Positions 15,096 to 23,400 of a stretch of DNA of 64,000 bases are shown here, piece after piece (positions within the stretch are counted from its first letter, which is position 1; every line of letters starts with the position of its first letter). The translations under genes and the position numbers were made by a program. The stretch spans positions 248,001 through 312,000 of the forward strand of contig VWVY01000002.1 in NCBI GenBank assembly GCA_009846685.1. The letters run 5' to 3'. Under the pieces are notes generated by a model. It did not search any database, had not been told where the DNA came from, and worked only from the letters and a program-made list of their open reading frames with translations. The DNA is from Rhizobiales bacterium SYSU XM002. Its GTDB lineage: Bacteria > Pseudomonadota > Alphaproteobacteria > Rhizobiales > Beijerinckiaceae.

Positions 15096-15872
15096 TCAGC
15101 GGAGACTGGCGCCCCATTTCCGCATCGTCGCATCGATCCAACCGCGCTGCGGCGCGACGCGCACGGCCTGCGCGATCGTGCCGCAACTCTGCGCGTTGCC
15201 GAATTTCTCCCGGCCGTAGACCACCCCGACCACCAACCCGCCGTCGATCACCGGCCCGCCGGAATCGCCGGTGCAGACCGCGAAATCCGAGAGATCGGCG
15301 TCGGGGCGCGTGCCGAGGCGCAAAAAGCGCGGATAGAGCTTCGGCAGAACCTGGACGCGCGCACTACGCAACTTGCCGGCGCTGGCCTCGTCGCGCTCGG
15401 CAGCGAGGCCGAACCCGGCGATGGTGCGACCGAGACCGATCTCGTGATCGCTCTCACCGCCGTCGATGGGCATCGGCTGGAACCGCGCCGGCAGGTCGCT
15501 GTCAAGGCGAACCAGCGCCATGTCGATCGACACCCGCGCGGAAGCCGAAAACCCTGGATTGATTGCCTTCGCGGCAATCCGTTGGAGCACATGGGACCCG
15601 TCTTCCGGGTAGGCCACCGCGACCTGCTTGTTGCCGGCGACGCAATGGGCTGCGGTCAGGATGACATTGCGAGCGACGACCGTGCCCGTGCAGGCACCAT
15701 GCTTGTTGCCTTGCCGCGACAGCACCATCACGAGGTGCGCCGTCAGCGCCGAATTGCCCGAAACGGCCGAACCGCCGAGCGCCTGCGCATGGCTGGGCAG
15801 CAGCAGGGTGGCAGCAGCCAGCAGGGCGGCGGAGAAAAACCGAACGAAACGTATTGTCACGGCGCGGACCAT
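15096..15872 (-). CDS. secreted trypsin-like serine protease, antisense inside the GTA cluster
   Basis: 258 residues. A signal peptide with hydrophobic core FFSAALLAAATLLLP and a cut site after AQA precedes an S1 protease domain: TAAHC (catalytic His), SIDMALVRL (Asp) and CTGDSGGPV (Ser). It would act in the periplasm or outside. It is transcribed against the GTA genes, ending 22 bases from the capsid stop and starting 67 bases from the connector start. The frame is open to 16256 but that part overlaps gp6. A genus-level GTA trait, a moron-type cargo gene, or a chance insertion are all possible. Confidence 0.85.
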   Translation of the reverse strand: MVRAVTIRFVRFFSAALLAAATLLLPSHAQALGGSAVSGNSALTAHLVMVLSRQGNKHGACTGTVVARNVILTAAHCVAGNKQVAVAYPEDGSHVLQRIAAKAINPGFSASARVSIDMALVRLDSDLPARFQPMPIDGGESDHEIGLGRTIAGFGLAAERDEASAGKLRSARVQVLPKLYPRFLRLGTRPDADLSDFAVCTGDSGGPVIDGGLVVGVVYGREKFGNAQSCGTIAQAVRVAPQRGWIDATMRKWGASLR

Positions 15873-15939
15873 CGCACCGGGACAGGTCACATGCAAGCGC
15901 CAATCGGATGCGCGAAACACCAGGAAATGGACTGCCAAG

Positions 15940-16503
15940 ATGATCCCTGTTCTTCTGGACGGCCCCACACTCGAACCCGTATCGCTTGCCGAAGCAAAGC
16001 TGTGGCTGAGACTCGACGGTCCTGAGGAAGATGATCTCGTCCGCGCTCTGATCGTTGCCGCCCGGTTATTGGTCGAAGCGGAGATCGGCCAGGTGCTCGT
16101 CGGCCAGAACTGGCGCCTCGTTGGCGATGAGTGGCCGCCGGGCGAGACGATCCCGGTGCGGGTCGGCAGCATCCTCGGCGTCAACGGCGGCAGGGTCTTC
16201 GATCGGAACGGCGCGGCCACAATTCTCGCGGCGGATCGTTTCACGGTTTTCCCCAACGCCGAGCCGCCTGCGATCTTGCCACTCGACCGGCCAGCGCCGG
16301 GCCGGCTGCTTTCTGGAATCGAAATCGACGTTCGACTTGGCTACGGCGAAGCCGCAAACGACGTGCCGGAAACGATCCGGCTGGCGATCCGCCGGCTGGT
16401 CACGCTGTGGTTCCACGAGCGGGACGATCCGCGGATCAGCGAAGCCGGACTGCCGCCCCAGATCCGGGCACTGCTGCGTCCCTTCCGCCGTATCCGGTTG
16501 TGA
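15940..16503 (+). CDS. GTA head-tail connector (gp6)
   Basis: 187 residues of the gp6-like head-tail connector, which binds under the portal. The start has LEPVSLAEAKLWLRLDGPEEDDLVRALIVAARLLVE, the classical N-terminal helix pair of these proteins, and the end has VPETIRLAIRRLVTLWFHERDD. The frame extends upstream to 15628 but that lies over the protease gene. No clear Shine-Dalgarno is seen before 15940. It is followed directly by the DUF3168 gene. Confidence 0.85.
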   Translation: MIPVLLDGPTLEPVSLAEAKLWLRLDGPEEDDLVRALIVAARLLVEAEIGQVLVGQNWRLVGDEWPPGETIPVRVGSILGVNGGRVFDRNGAATILAADRFTVFPNAEPPAILPLDRPAPGRLLSGIEIDVRLGYGEAANDVPETIRLAIRRLVTLWFHERDDPRISEAGLPPQIRALLRPFRRIRL

Positions 16504-16512
16504 GGCGGCGAA

Positions 16513-16926
16513 ATGAGCGAACCCATGCACCCTGTTCGCGCGCTTCAGGAAGCGCTCCGGAGCCACCTCGCGGCGCAACCTGCCGTCGTGGCCATTCTCG
16601 GTCAGGCGATCTACGAAACCGCCCCGCGCGGTGTGAAGCCGCCCATTGTCACGTTCGGCGATGCCAGTATCCGCGACGCAGGGTCGATCGGGAGCGAGGC
16701 GGTTACGGTCGAGTTCGATATCGTTGCCCAAGCGGCGGAACGCAGCACACATTCGGCGCTCGATATCCTTTCCGAGATCGAGGCGGCGTTCCGATCGCCG
16801 ATACCCGAACCGGCCAATCACCACCTTGTTTCAATCGAGATCCGCCAAGGGGCCGTGCGGCATGACGCCTCCCGCAATCTGACCCGCGCGAGCCTCAGGC
16901 TTCGCGCCTTTCTCGAACCGCTCTGA
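16513..16926 (+). CDS. GTA tail terminator protein, DUF3168 (gp8)
   Basis: 137 residues of DUF3168, which caps the tail tube at the head junction. It begins with HPVRALQEALRSHLAAQPAVVAILG and has PPIVTFGDASIRD, VEFDIVAQAAERSTHSALDILSEIEAAF and a final TRASLRLRAFLEPL. It lies 9 bases after gp6. In the model GTA a head-closure (stopper) gene, gp7, is placed between these two; it is absent here. Confidence 0.9.
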   Translation: MSEPMHPVRALQEALRSHLAAQPAVVAILGQAIYETAPRGVKPPIVTFGDASIRDAGSIGSEAVTVEFDIVAQAAERSTHSALDILSEIEAAFRSPIPEPANHHLVSIEIRQGAVRHDASRNLTRASLRLRAFLEPL

Positions 16927-16937
16927 AGGAAACGGAC

Positions 16938-17348
16938 ATGGCAGCTCAACGCGGCAAGGACATTCTTCTCAAGCTCGATGACGGAACCGGGACCTTCGTT
17001 TCCGTCGCCGGGCTTCGGACGCGCAAGTTTGCGCTCAATGCGGAGATCGTCGACGTGACCCACAGCGAATCCACCGGGCGTTGGCGCGAACTGCTCGACG
17101 GGGCGGGCGTCCGCCGAGCCAGTGTGACCGGTGCCGGCATTTTCCGCGACGCCAATTCCGATGCGCTGGTCCGGCAGGTGTTTTTCGACGGACTGATCCG
17201 CGACTGGCAGCTGGTCCTGCCGGATTTCGGCACCATTTCAGGCGCTTTTCAGGTCACCGGCCTCGAATATCGGGGCGAACACGCTGGCGAAATGAGTTTC
17301 GAGATGGCGCTCGAAAGCGCGGGCGCGCTCGCCTTTTTGGCGGCTTGA
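16938..17348 (+). CDS. GTA major tail tube protein (gp9)
   Basis: 136 residues, the tube subunit that polymerises around the tape measure. Typical elements are AAQRGKDILLKLDDGTG at the N-terminus, FALNAEIVDVTHSESTGRWRELLDGAGVRRASVTGAGIF and a final GEMSFEMALESAGALAFLAA. GAAGGAAACGGAC precedes the ATG. The gene is tightly packed between gp8 and gp10. Confidence 0.93.
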   Translation: MAAQRGKDILLKLDDGTGTFVSVAGLRTRKFALNAEIVDVTHSESTGRWRELLDGAGVRRASVTGAGIFRDANSDALVRQVFFDGLIRDWQLVLPDFGTISGAFQVTGLEYRGEHAGEMSFEMALESAGALAFLAA

Positions 17349-17352
17349 TCCG

Positions 17353-17679
17353 ATGACCAACCGTCATCGCGCCGAAAAGACCATCGAGATCGGCGGTCGT
17401 CGCCTCGTGCTGCGCCTGAGTCTCCGGGCCCTCGCGGAGCTCGAAGCAGTCTTCGATGTCGACGGGATCGAGGCCCTCGGCATGCGTCTGGCGAAAGGAG
17501 GGCTGCGGACCGAGCATCTGACCCGCATCGTTGGCGCGCTTGCGCGCGGCAGCGGCGATGGGATCGCTGACAGCGAGATTGCCGTTCTGATCGATACGGG
17601 TGACCTGCCCGACATCATGGATGCCATTGCATCCATCTTCGCGTCCGGGTTCGCCGGAGCGCCGGCAAACCCTCGCTAG
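17353..17679 (+). CDS. GTA tail assembly chaperone 1 (gp10, GTA_gp10 family)
   Basis: 108 residues. The pattern IEIGGRRLVLRLSLRALAELEAVF and ADSEIAVLIDTGDLPDIMDAIASIF matches the GTA gp10 family, the first tail-assembly chaperone. It starts 4 bases after the tail tube stop. Its last codons are GCA AAC CCT CGC TAG, which contain the slippery heptamer described separately. Ribosomes that slip there would make a longer product of about 182 residues together with gp10.1. Confidence 0.9.
   Translation: MTNRHRAEKTIEIGGRRLVLRLSLRALAELEAVFDVDGIEALGMRLAKGGLRTEHLTRIVGALARGSGDGIADSEIAVLIDTGDLPDIMDAIASIFASGFAGAPANPR
17667..17673 (+). promoter_or_regulatory. candidate -1 frameshift slippery site A AAC CCT
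   Basis: In the gp10 frame the bases read A AAC CCT, an exact X XXY YYZ heptamer with X = A and Y = C, two codons before the gp10 stop. After tandem slippage the frame continues as TCG CTA GCC through the second chaperone to 17900. The motif type is not among the most efficient bacterial heptamers, which usually have A or T in Y. Confidence 0.6.
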
Positions 17680-17900
17680 CCGCAAGGAGCCCGGACGAGC
17701 GTGGTTTTCCCTGGCGGGAAATCATCGCGTTTGGCCTCGGTACCTTGCGGCTGCCCCCCGATGCGTTCTGGTCGCTGAGCATCCCGGAACTGCTCGCCAT
17801 CGTCGAAGCGGCTTATGGCCGCGATCTGCCGATGCGGTCGATGGCGTCGGATGATCTCGCTGCACTCATCGCCCGTTATCCGGATCAAGCATCCCATTAG
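17673..17900 (+). CDS. GTA tail assembly chaperone 2 (gp10.1), no start codon; -1 frame of gp10
   Basis: 75 codons in the -1 frame of gp10. The core FPWREIIAFGLGTLRLPPDAFW matches the GTA/phage TAC family (Phage_TAC_6 type), whose members pair with gp10. The frame is open from 17604 after a TGA at 17601, but it contains no ATG, GTG or TTG before that core. Separate initiation is therefore unlikely, and expression as a gp10-gp10.1 fusion by slippage is the natural reading, as for the G/GT pair of phage lambda. A sequencing error or a decayed start is the alternative. The stop TAG at 17898 is followed directly by GGAGG for the tape measure gene. Confidence 0.72.
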   Translation, partial: SLAARSPDERGFPWREIIAFGLGTLRLPPDAFWSLSIPELLAIVEAAYGRDLPMRSMASDDLAALIARYPDQASH

Positions 17901-17913
17901 GAGGACTGACTTC

Positions 17914-18402
17914 ATGGCTGACGACATTTTCGGCGAAACCGACGCGCTCGATGGTCTCTCGGCGCGGCTCTCACGTCTCGATGAGATCACCCAACAATTC
18001 GGCAAGTCCCTCTCGCGGGCACTGGCGACCGGCATCGCGCAGGGTCGCAGCTTCGAGACGATCCTCCAGACGCTCGGCCAGAAGCTGATCGAGATCTCAC
18101 TCCGGGCGGCGTTCCAGCCGCTGGAGAATGCCCTCACGGGATCGATCTCGAACCTCTTCGGCAGTCTGACGCGCGGCTTCACCGGAACCGGCGGCCTGTT
18201 CGCCGACATGTTCGGAGGCGGTGGCATGTCCGGCGCTGGCCTGTTTGGCGCACCGGCGCGGGGCTCGTCGATGGGCGCGGGGCAGGGCGTCTCCATCACG
18301 ATGCATGTTTCGACACCGGACGCGGACAGCTTCCGGCGTTCGGAATCGCAGGTCAGTTCCGCCCTGGCGCGCGCGGTAGCGCGTGGCCAGCGCAGTCTCT
18401 GA
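17914..18402 (+). CDS. GTA tape measure protein (gp11), very short
   Basis: 162 residues. Contains DALDGLSARLSRLDEITQQFGKSLSRAL and LGQKLIEISLRAAFQPLENALTGSISNLF, then a glycine-rich part and a C-terminus ending in SQVSSALARAVARGQRSL, as in GTA tape measure proteins. Phage tape measures set tail length in proportion to their size; this one is shorter than the roughly 220 residues I recall for the Rhodobacter GTA, so a short tail is expected. GGAGG lies 10 bases upstream of the ATG. Confidence 0.88.
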   Translation: MADDIFGETDALDGLSARLSRLDEITQQFGKSLSRALATGIAQGRSFETILQTLGQKLIEISLRAAFQPLENALTGSISNLFGSLTRGFTGTGGLFADMFGGGGMSGAGLFGAPARGSSMGAGQGVSITMHVSTPDADSFRRSESQVSSALARAVARGQRSL

Positions 18403-18417
18403 GAACGAGGTGACGGC

Positions 18418-19065
18418 ATGGCGATCGCAGCTTTTCACGACATCCGCTTTCCGCTCGATATCGCGCTCGGTGCGCGCGGCGGTCCGGAGCGGCGGACCGA
18501 GATCGTGACCACCGCCTCAGGGCGCGAGGAGCGCAATGCGCGCTGGGCGCATTCGCGTCGGAAATACGATGCGGGCTATGGCGTCCGTTCTCTCTCGCGT
18601 CTGGCTGAAGTCGTGGCCTTTTTCGAGGAACGGCGCGGTCGTCTCTGCGCTTTCCGGTTCCGCGACCGGCTCGACTGGAGCTCGGCCACCGGCAATGCCG
18701 CGCCCGGCGCGCTCGATCAGAAGATCGGCACCGGGGATGGCGCGCGCATCGCCTTCGACCTCGTAAAGGTCTATGGCGGTGCCTTCGCGCCCTACGAGCG
18801 ACCGATCACCAAGCCGGTCGCCGGTTCCGTGCGGGTTGCCGTCGGCGGTGTGGAGAAGGCGGTCGGAACCGATTTCACGCTCGATACGCTCGCCGGAACG
18901 GTGACCTTTCTGCCCGGCGCCATTCCTGCGGCGGGAGCCCAGGTCACAGCCGGCTTCCTCTTCGACGTCCCGGTCCGCTTCGATACGGATTACCTCGAAT
19001 TCGATCTCTCGGCTTTCGAGGCCGGCGCCATCCCTTCCATCCCGCTGATCGAAATCCGGGGCTGA
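18418..19065 (+). CDS. GTA distal tail protein, DUF2460 (gp12)
   Basis: 215 residues of DUF2460, the distal tail ring. Signature parts are FHDIRFPLDIALGARGGPER at the N-terminus, RNARWAHSRRKYDAGYGVRSL, and the C-terminal FLFDVPVRFDTDYLEFDLSAF. It is followed by the DUF2163 gene after two bases, the standard order in GTAs. Confidence 0.93.
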   Translation: MAIAAFHDIRFPLDIALGARGGPERRTEIVTTASGREERNARWAHSRRKYDAGYGVRSLSRLAEVVAFFEERRGRLCAFRFRDRLDWSSATGNAAPGALDQKIGTGDGARIAFDLVKVYGGAFAPYERPITKPVAGSVRVAVGGVEKAVGTDFTLDTLAGTVTFLPGAIPAAGAQVTAGFLFDVPVRFDTDYLEFDLSAFEAGAIPSIPLIEIRG

Positions 19066-19067
19066 CC

Positions 19068-19952
19068 ATGCGCGAACTGCCTGAAGCAATCGCCGCGGCA
19101 CTCGCGACCGGCGTCACGACCCATTGTCGTTGTTGGCTGCTGACCCGACGCGACGGCCTGCGGATCGGCGTGACCGATCATGACGCCGATATTGTGATCG
19201 ACACCTCGGTCTTCGAGGCCAATGGCGGGTTCGAAGCCAGCCAGACCGAAGCGCGCAGCGCGCTCGCGGCCGGCGGCGGCGAAATCGCCGGGCTCATTAC
19301 GACCGAGCGGATCACCGAAACCGATATCGCTGCCGGGCACTACGATGGGGCGGAAGTGCGCTCCTATCTTGTCGACTGGATGTCGCCAGCGCTCGATTTT
19401 CTGCTCGACATCGCAGTCATCGGCGAGATTCGGCGGCCGGACGACCGGTTTGTGGCAGAGATCCGTAACGGTTTGGACGCGCTCGATCAGGTGCAGGGGC
19501 GGCTCTACACCGCGACCTGCGGTGCGGAACTGGGCGATACCCGTTGCGGGTTCCCGCTGGAAGAAGCGCCCTTCCGGATCGCAGGCAGCGTGGGCGCCGC
19601 CCTCGGCCGCGAAGGGATCGTCAGCGCCGATGCCGCCTCGGCCGAAGCGGGGTTCTATGCGCGCGGGCGGCTGCTCTTCACGAGCGGCGCGGCCGCCGGG
19701 CATAGTGCATTGATCAAGGATCACCGAAGCGATGGCGAACTCGATTTCTGGCAATCGCTGGTGGTCGATGTCGCGCCGGGTGATCAGTTCGTTCTGACGG
19801 CGGGGTGCGACAAGCGCTTTTCCACTTGCCGGAACCTGTTCGGCAATGCCCCCAATTTCCGCGGCTTTCCGTTCATTCCCGCGCCTGAATTCGTGTTGAC
19901 CTATGCCCGCCCAGGCGAGGGGCAGCATCGCGGCCGCCCGCTCGTCCGTTGA
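19068..19952 (+). CDS. GTA hub protein, DUF2163 (gp13)
   Basis: 294 residues of DUF2163, the hub at the tail end. It shows LTRRDGLRIGVTDHDADI near residue 24, and the C-terminal half has cysteines in TATCGAELGDTRCGFPLE and GCDKRFSTCRNLFGN. Four cysteines in such spacing bind a metal cluster in the structurally studied GTA hub, as far as I recall; all four are kept here. It begins two bases after gp12. Confidence 0.92.
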   Translation: MRELPEAIAAALATGVTTHCRCWLLTRRDGLRIGVTDHDADIVIDTSVFEANGGFEASQTEARSALAAGGGEIAGLITTERITETDIAAGHYDGAEVRSYLVDWMSPALDFLLDIAVIGEIRRPDDRFVAEIRNGLDALDQVQGRLYTATCGAELGDTRCGFPLEEAPFRIAGSVGAALGREGIVSADAASAEAGFYARGRLLFTSGAAAGHSALIKDHRSDGELDFWQSLVVDVAPGDQFVLTAGCDKRFSTCRNLFGNAPNFRGFPFIPAPEFVLTYARPGEGQHRGRPLVR

Positions 19953-19961
19953 GGAAATCCC

Positions 19962-20423
19962 ATGAATACGCCATTCGGTACAACCGACGCCCTGCGCCGC
20001 GATGATGTGGTGCGCGCTGCGCGAGACTGGCTCGGTACGCCTTACCTGCATCAGGCCTCGCTCAAGGGTGTCGGTTGCGACTGTCTGGGCCTCCTGCGCG
20101 GGCTCTGGCGTGAACTCGTCGGCGCCGAGCCGGAACGGATGGCGCCCTATGCACCGAGTTGGGCCGAAATCGAGGGGCGCGAACGTCTGCTTGATGCGGC
20201 CACCCGACATCTCGTGCCGGCATCCGGCGAAACGATCCTTCCCGGCAATATCCTGATTTTCCGTTGGAAAGACGGGGTTCCGGCCAAGCATTGCGGCATC
20301 GCCACCAGCGTCGCCCGCTTCATCCACGCGCATGACGGGGCTTCGGTCGCGGAGGTGGCGCTCGTGCCTTCGTGGCGCCGGCGCATCGTCGCCCGATTTG
20401 ATTTTCCTTCCCTGGAGGACTGA
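19962..20423 (+). CDS. GTA NlpC/P60 peptidase (gp14)
   Basis: 153 residues of the NlpC/P60 family in the GTA form. The catalytic cysteine is in GVGCDCLGLLRGLWRE (about residues 36-51) and the histidine in AKHCGIATS (about 107-115). It probably degrades peptidoglycan at the recipient cell during DNA entry. The stop overlaps the start of gp15 (TGATG). Confidence 0.9.
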   Translation: MNTPFGTTDALRRDDVVRAARDWLGTPYLHQASLKGVGCDCLGLLRGLWRELVGAEPERMAPYAPSWAEIEGRERLLDAATRHLVPASGETILPGNILIFRWKDGVPAKHCGIATSVARFIHAHDGASVAEVALVPSWRRRIVARFDFPSLED

Positions 20424-23400
20424 TGGCTACGCTCGCTCTTCAGATCGCCGGTTCGGCTCTCGGTGCCTTCACCGGTCTTCCTTTCGGTGCCGCGCTCGGC
20501 TCGGCAGTTGGCGGCACGTTGGGCGCGATGGTTGATCGCGCTATGCTCGGCGGCGGACGCCGTGTCATCGAGGGACCGCGTCTCAACGATCTTCACGGGA
20601 TTTCGGCGTCTGAAGGTGCGCCGATCCCTCGTGTCTACGGGCGCGTGAAGCTCGGCGGGCAGGTGATCTGGGCGACGGAGTTCGAGGAGGAGCGCCTTGT
20701 CGAGAAGCGCGGCGGGACGGGCGGAAAATCGACCGGCGGGCCCGCTGTCCGGGCCGTGCGCTACAACTACTTCGCCAATGTGGCGATCGGCATCTGCGAG
20801 GGGCCGGTGAATTTCGTCCGCCGGATCTGGGCCGATGGCGAGGAACTCGATCTCGCGGGCGTGAACATGCGTTTCTATGCCGGATCCGAGGAGCAGGAGC
20901 CCGATCCGCTGATCGTCGCCAAGCAGGAAACGGGCGAGCTGCCGGGGTTTCGCGGCCTCGCCTACGTGGTGCTCGAACGTTTTGCCCTGGAGAAATATGG
21001 CAACCGTCTGCCGCAGTTCGCATTCGAGGTCGTGCGGGCGGCGCCGGGACTGCCGCAGGCCCTGCGTGCGATCAACATCATTCCCGGTTCGACGGAGTTC
21101 GGCTACGCGGTGAAGGAAGTGCGCGAACAATTCGCGCTCGGCTCGTCGCAGGCTGTCAATCGCGCGCAGTGGACGCACGAATCGGACTGGCTTGCCTCGA
21201 TCGACGCGCTTCAGGCGCTGGCACCCAACCTCGAACGGGCAACGCTCATCAGTTCGTGGTTCGGCGATGATCTTCGCGCGGGGTATTGCACGTTGCGGCC
21301 GAAGACGGAAAAGAGCGGCAAGACGCTCTCCGGCGGCACTTGGCAGGTCTCGGGCCTGACGCGCGAAACGGCGCTTCCCGTTTCCGAGGAGGACGGCCGC
21401 CCCAACTACGGCGGAACGCCGGCCGATTCCTCGATTGTCGGTGCGATCCGCGATCTGAAGCAACGTGGCCTCAAGGTTGCGCTCCACCCCTTCATCCTGA
21501 TGGATATTCCTGGCGGCAACACCTTACCTGATCCTTGGACAGGCGCTGGCGCGCAACCACCATTTCCCTGGCGTGGCAGAATCACCTGCGATCCTGCACC
21601 CGGAAGACCTTCAAGCGCGGAGGGTAGTGCGGCGGTCACGAGCCAGATCTCGGCTTTCATCGGCACTGCGCAAGCCAGCGACTTCTCGCTGAGCGGCGAT
21701 AACGTAATGTACACCGGTCCTGCCGAATGGGGGCTACGGCGCATGGTGCTCCACCACGCTATGCTGGCCAAGGCGGCGGGCGGGGTCGATACCTTCATCC
21801 TCTGTTCGGAGATGATCGGGCTCACGCACTGCGCCGGCGTTGGCGGTATCTTTCCCTTCGTCAATGCGCTGGTTTCGATGCTCGCGGATATCCGGGCAAT
21901 TCTCGGCCCCGCCACCGTCATCACCTATGCCGCTGACTGGACCGAGTATGGCGCCCGCGTCCGCAACGGTGGGCAGGACGTAGCTTTTCCCCTCGATCCG
22001 CTTTGGTCAAATGCCGAAATCGGCGCGATCGGTATCGATTTCTATCCACCGTTGACGGATTGGCGTGCGGGGCGCGACCACCTTGATCACGCGCTCTTCG
22101 AGTCCGCCCTCGATCCTGCATACCTCGCAGCGCGGGTGATGGGCGGAGAAGCCTTCGATTGGTTCTATGCCGACGACGGTGCGCGTGCAGGCCAGGTTCG
22201 ATCGGCTATTACCGACGGTGCTTTCGGCAAGCCCTGGGTCTACCGCCCTAAGGACATCGCAACCTGGTGGGGATCGCCGCATATCGAGCGGCAGGGTGGC
22301 CTCGAAGCCGCGCAACCGACGGTTTTTCAACCGATGGGCAAGCCGGTCTATCTCGCCGAAATTGGCTGTCCGGCGATCGACAAGGGAGGTAACCAGCCCA
22401 ACATCTTTCCCGACCCGAAATCGGTCGAGAATGCGATTCCGCACTTCTCGTCCGGTGCACGCGACGATCTCGCGCAATGGCGTGTGCTCGAAGCGCTTAT
22501 CGGCTGGTTCAATCCGGAGGGCGAGAGCTTTCGTGAAGAGCGCAATCCTCTCTCGCCGGTCTACGGCGGACGGATGATCGATCCTTCCTTTGTTGCACCC
22601 TGGGCCTATGATGCGAGGCCGTTCCCCGCGTTTCCGTTGCAGCGCAGCCTGTGGGCGGATGGCGAGAACTGGCTGCGCGGGCACTGGCTCAACGGGCGCA
22701 TCGAGGGTGCGCCACTCGGTTCCCTGCTCGCGATGATCGGCGAGGATTTCGGCCACCCGGTAACCTCCGCATCGGCACTGACCGGCTTTGCAAACGGGTA
22801 TGTGATCGACCGGCCGATGAGCGCTCGTGCCGCGCTTGAACCGTTGGTCGGACTGTTCGGGTTGGGCGTGAGGACGGACGAGCAGGGGCTTGTTGTGTGC
22901 AACAGGCCGCCCCGCGTGGTCCGTCGCATCGCTTCGGATGATCTTGTGCCTCTGCGCGATGGCCAATTGATGGAAATCACACGGCAACAGGAGGCGGAAC
23001 TCCCGCGCACGTTCGCTCTCGGGTTCATTGATGACGAGAGGCAATTCCGGCAGGCCGTTGCGCTTGCTGCTTCAGGCAACGATCTTACGCGCCGGGAGGC
23101 GAGCCAGTCGGTGACCCTGCACCTGCCGAAGGGGACGGCCCAGCGCCTTGCAGAAATCCGGATTCAGGACCTCTGGAATGGCCGTGAGACCTTCTCGTTC
23201 CGGCTTGCACGGGTCGGTCTCGACATCGAGCCCGGCGATCTGATCGAAGTCGAGACAAACACCGGCATCCGGTCGGTCCTCGTAACCTCCATTACCGATG
23301 GCCTTCATCGCGAATGCGAGGGGCGGGCCTATGATCTTCACCTCACCGAACCGGGCATGACGGTCGATGAACTGCCGCCCGAGCCTGGTATTCCGGCGCT

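Noticed and set aside
15063-16025. 320-codon + strand frame across the protease insert, considered as hidden gp7 or fused gp6
   Set aside because: Shadow of the serine protease gene, with no likeness to head-closure proteins.
17701-17854. GTG at 17701 as a start for gp10.1
   Set aside because: It opens a different frame (reading VVFPGG) that does not encode the chaperone core.
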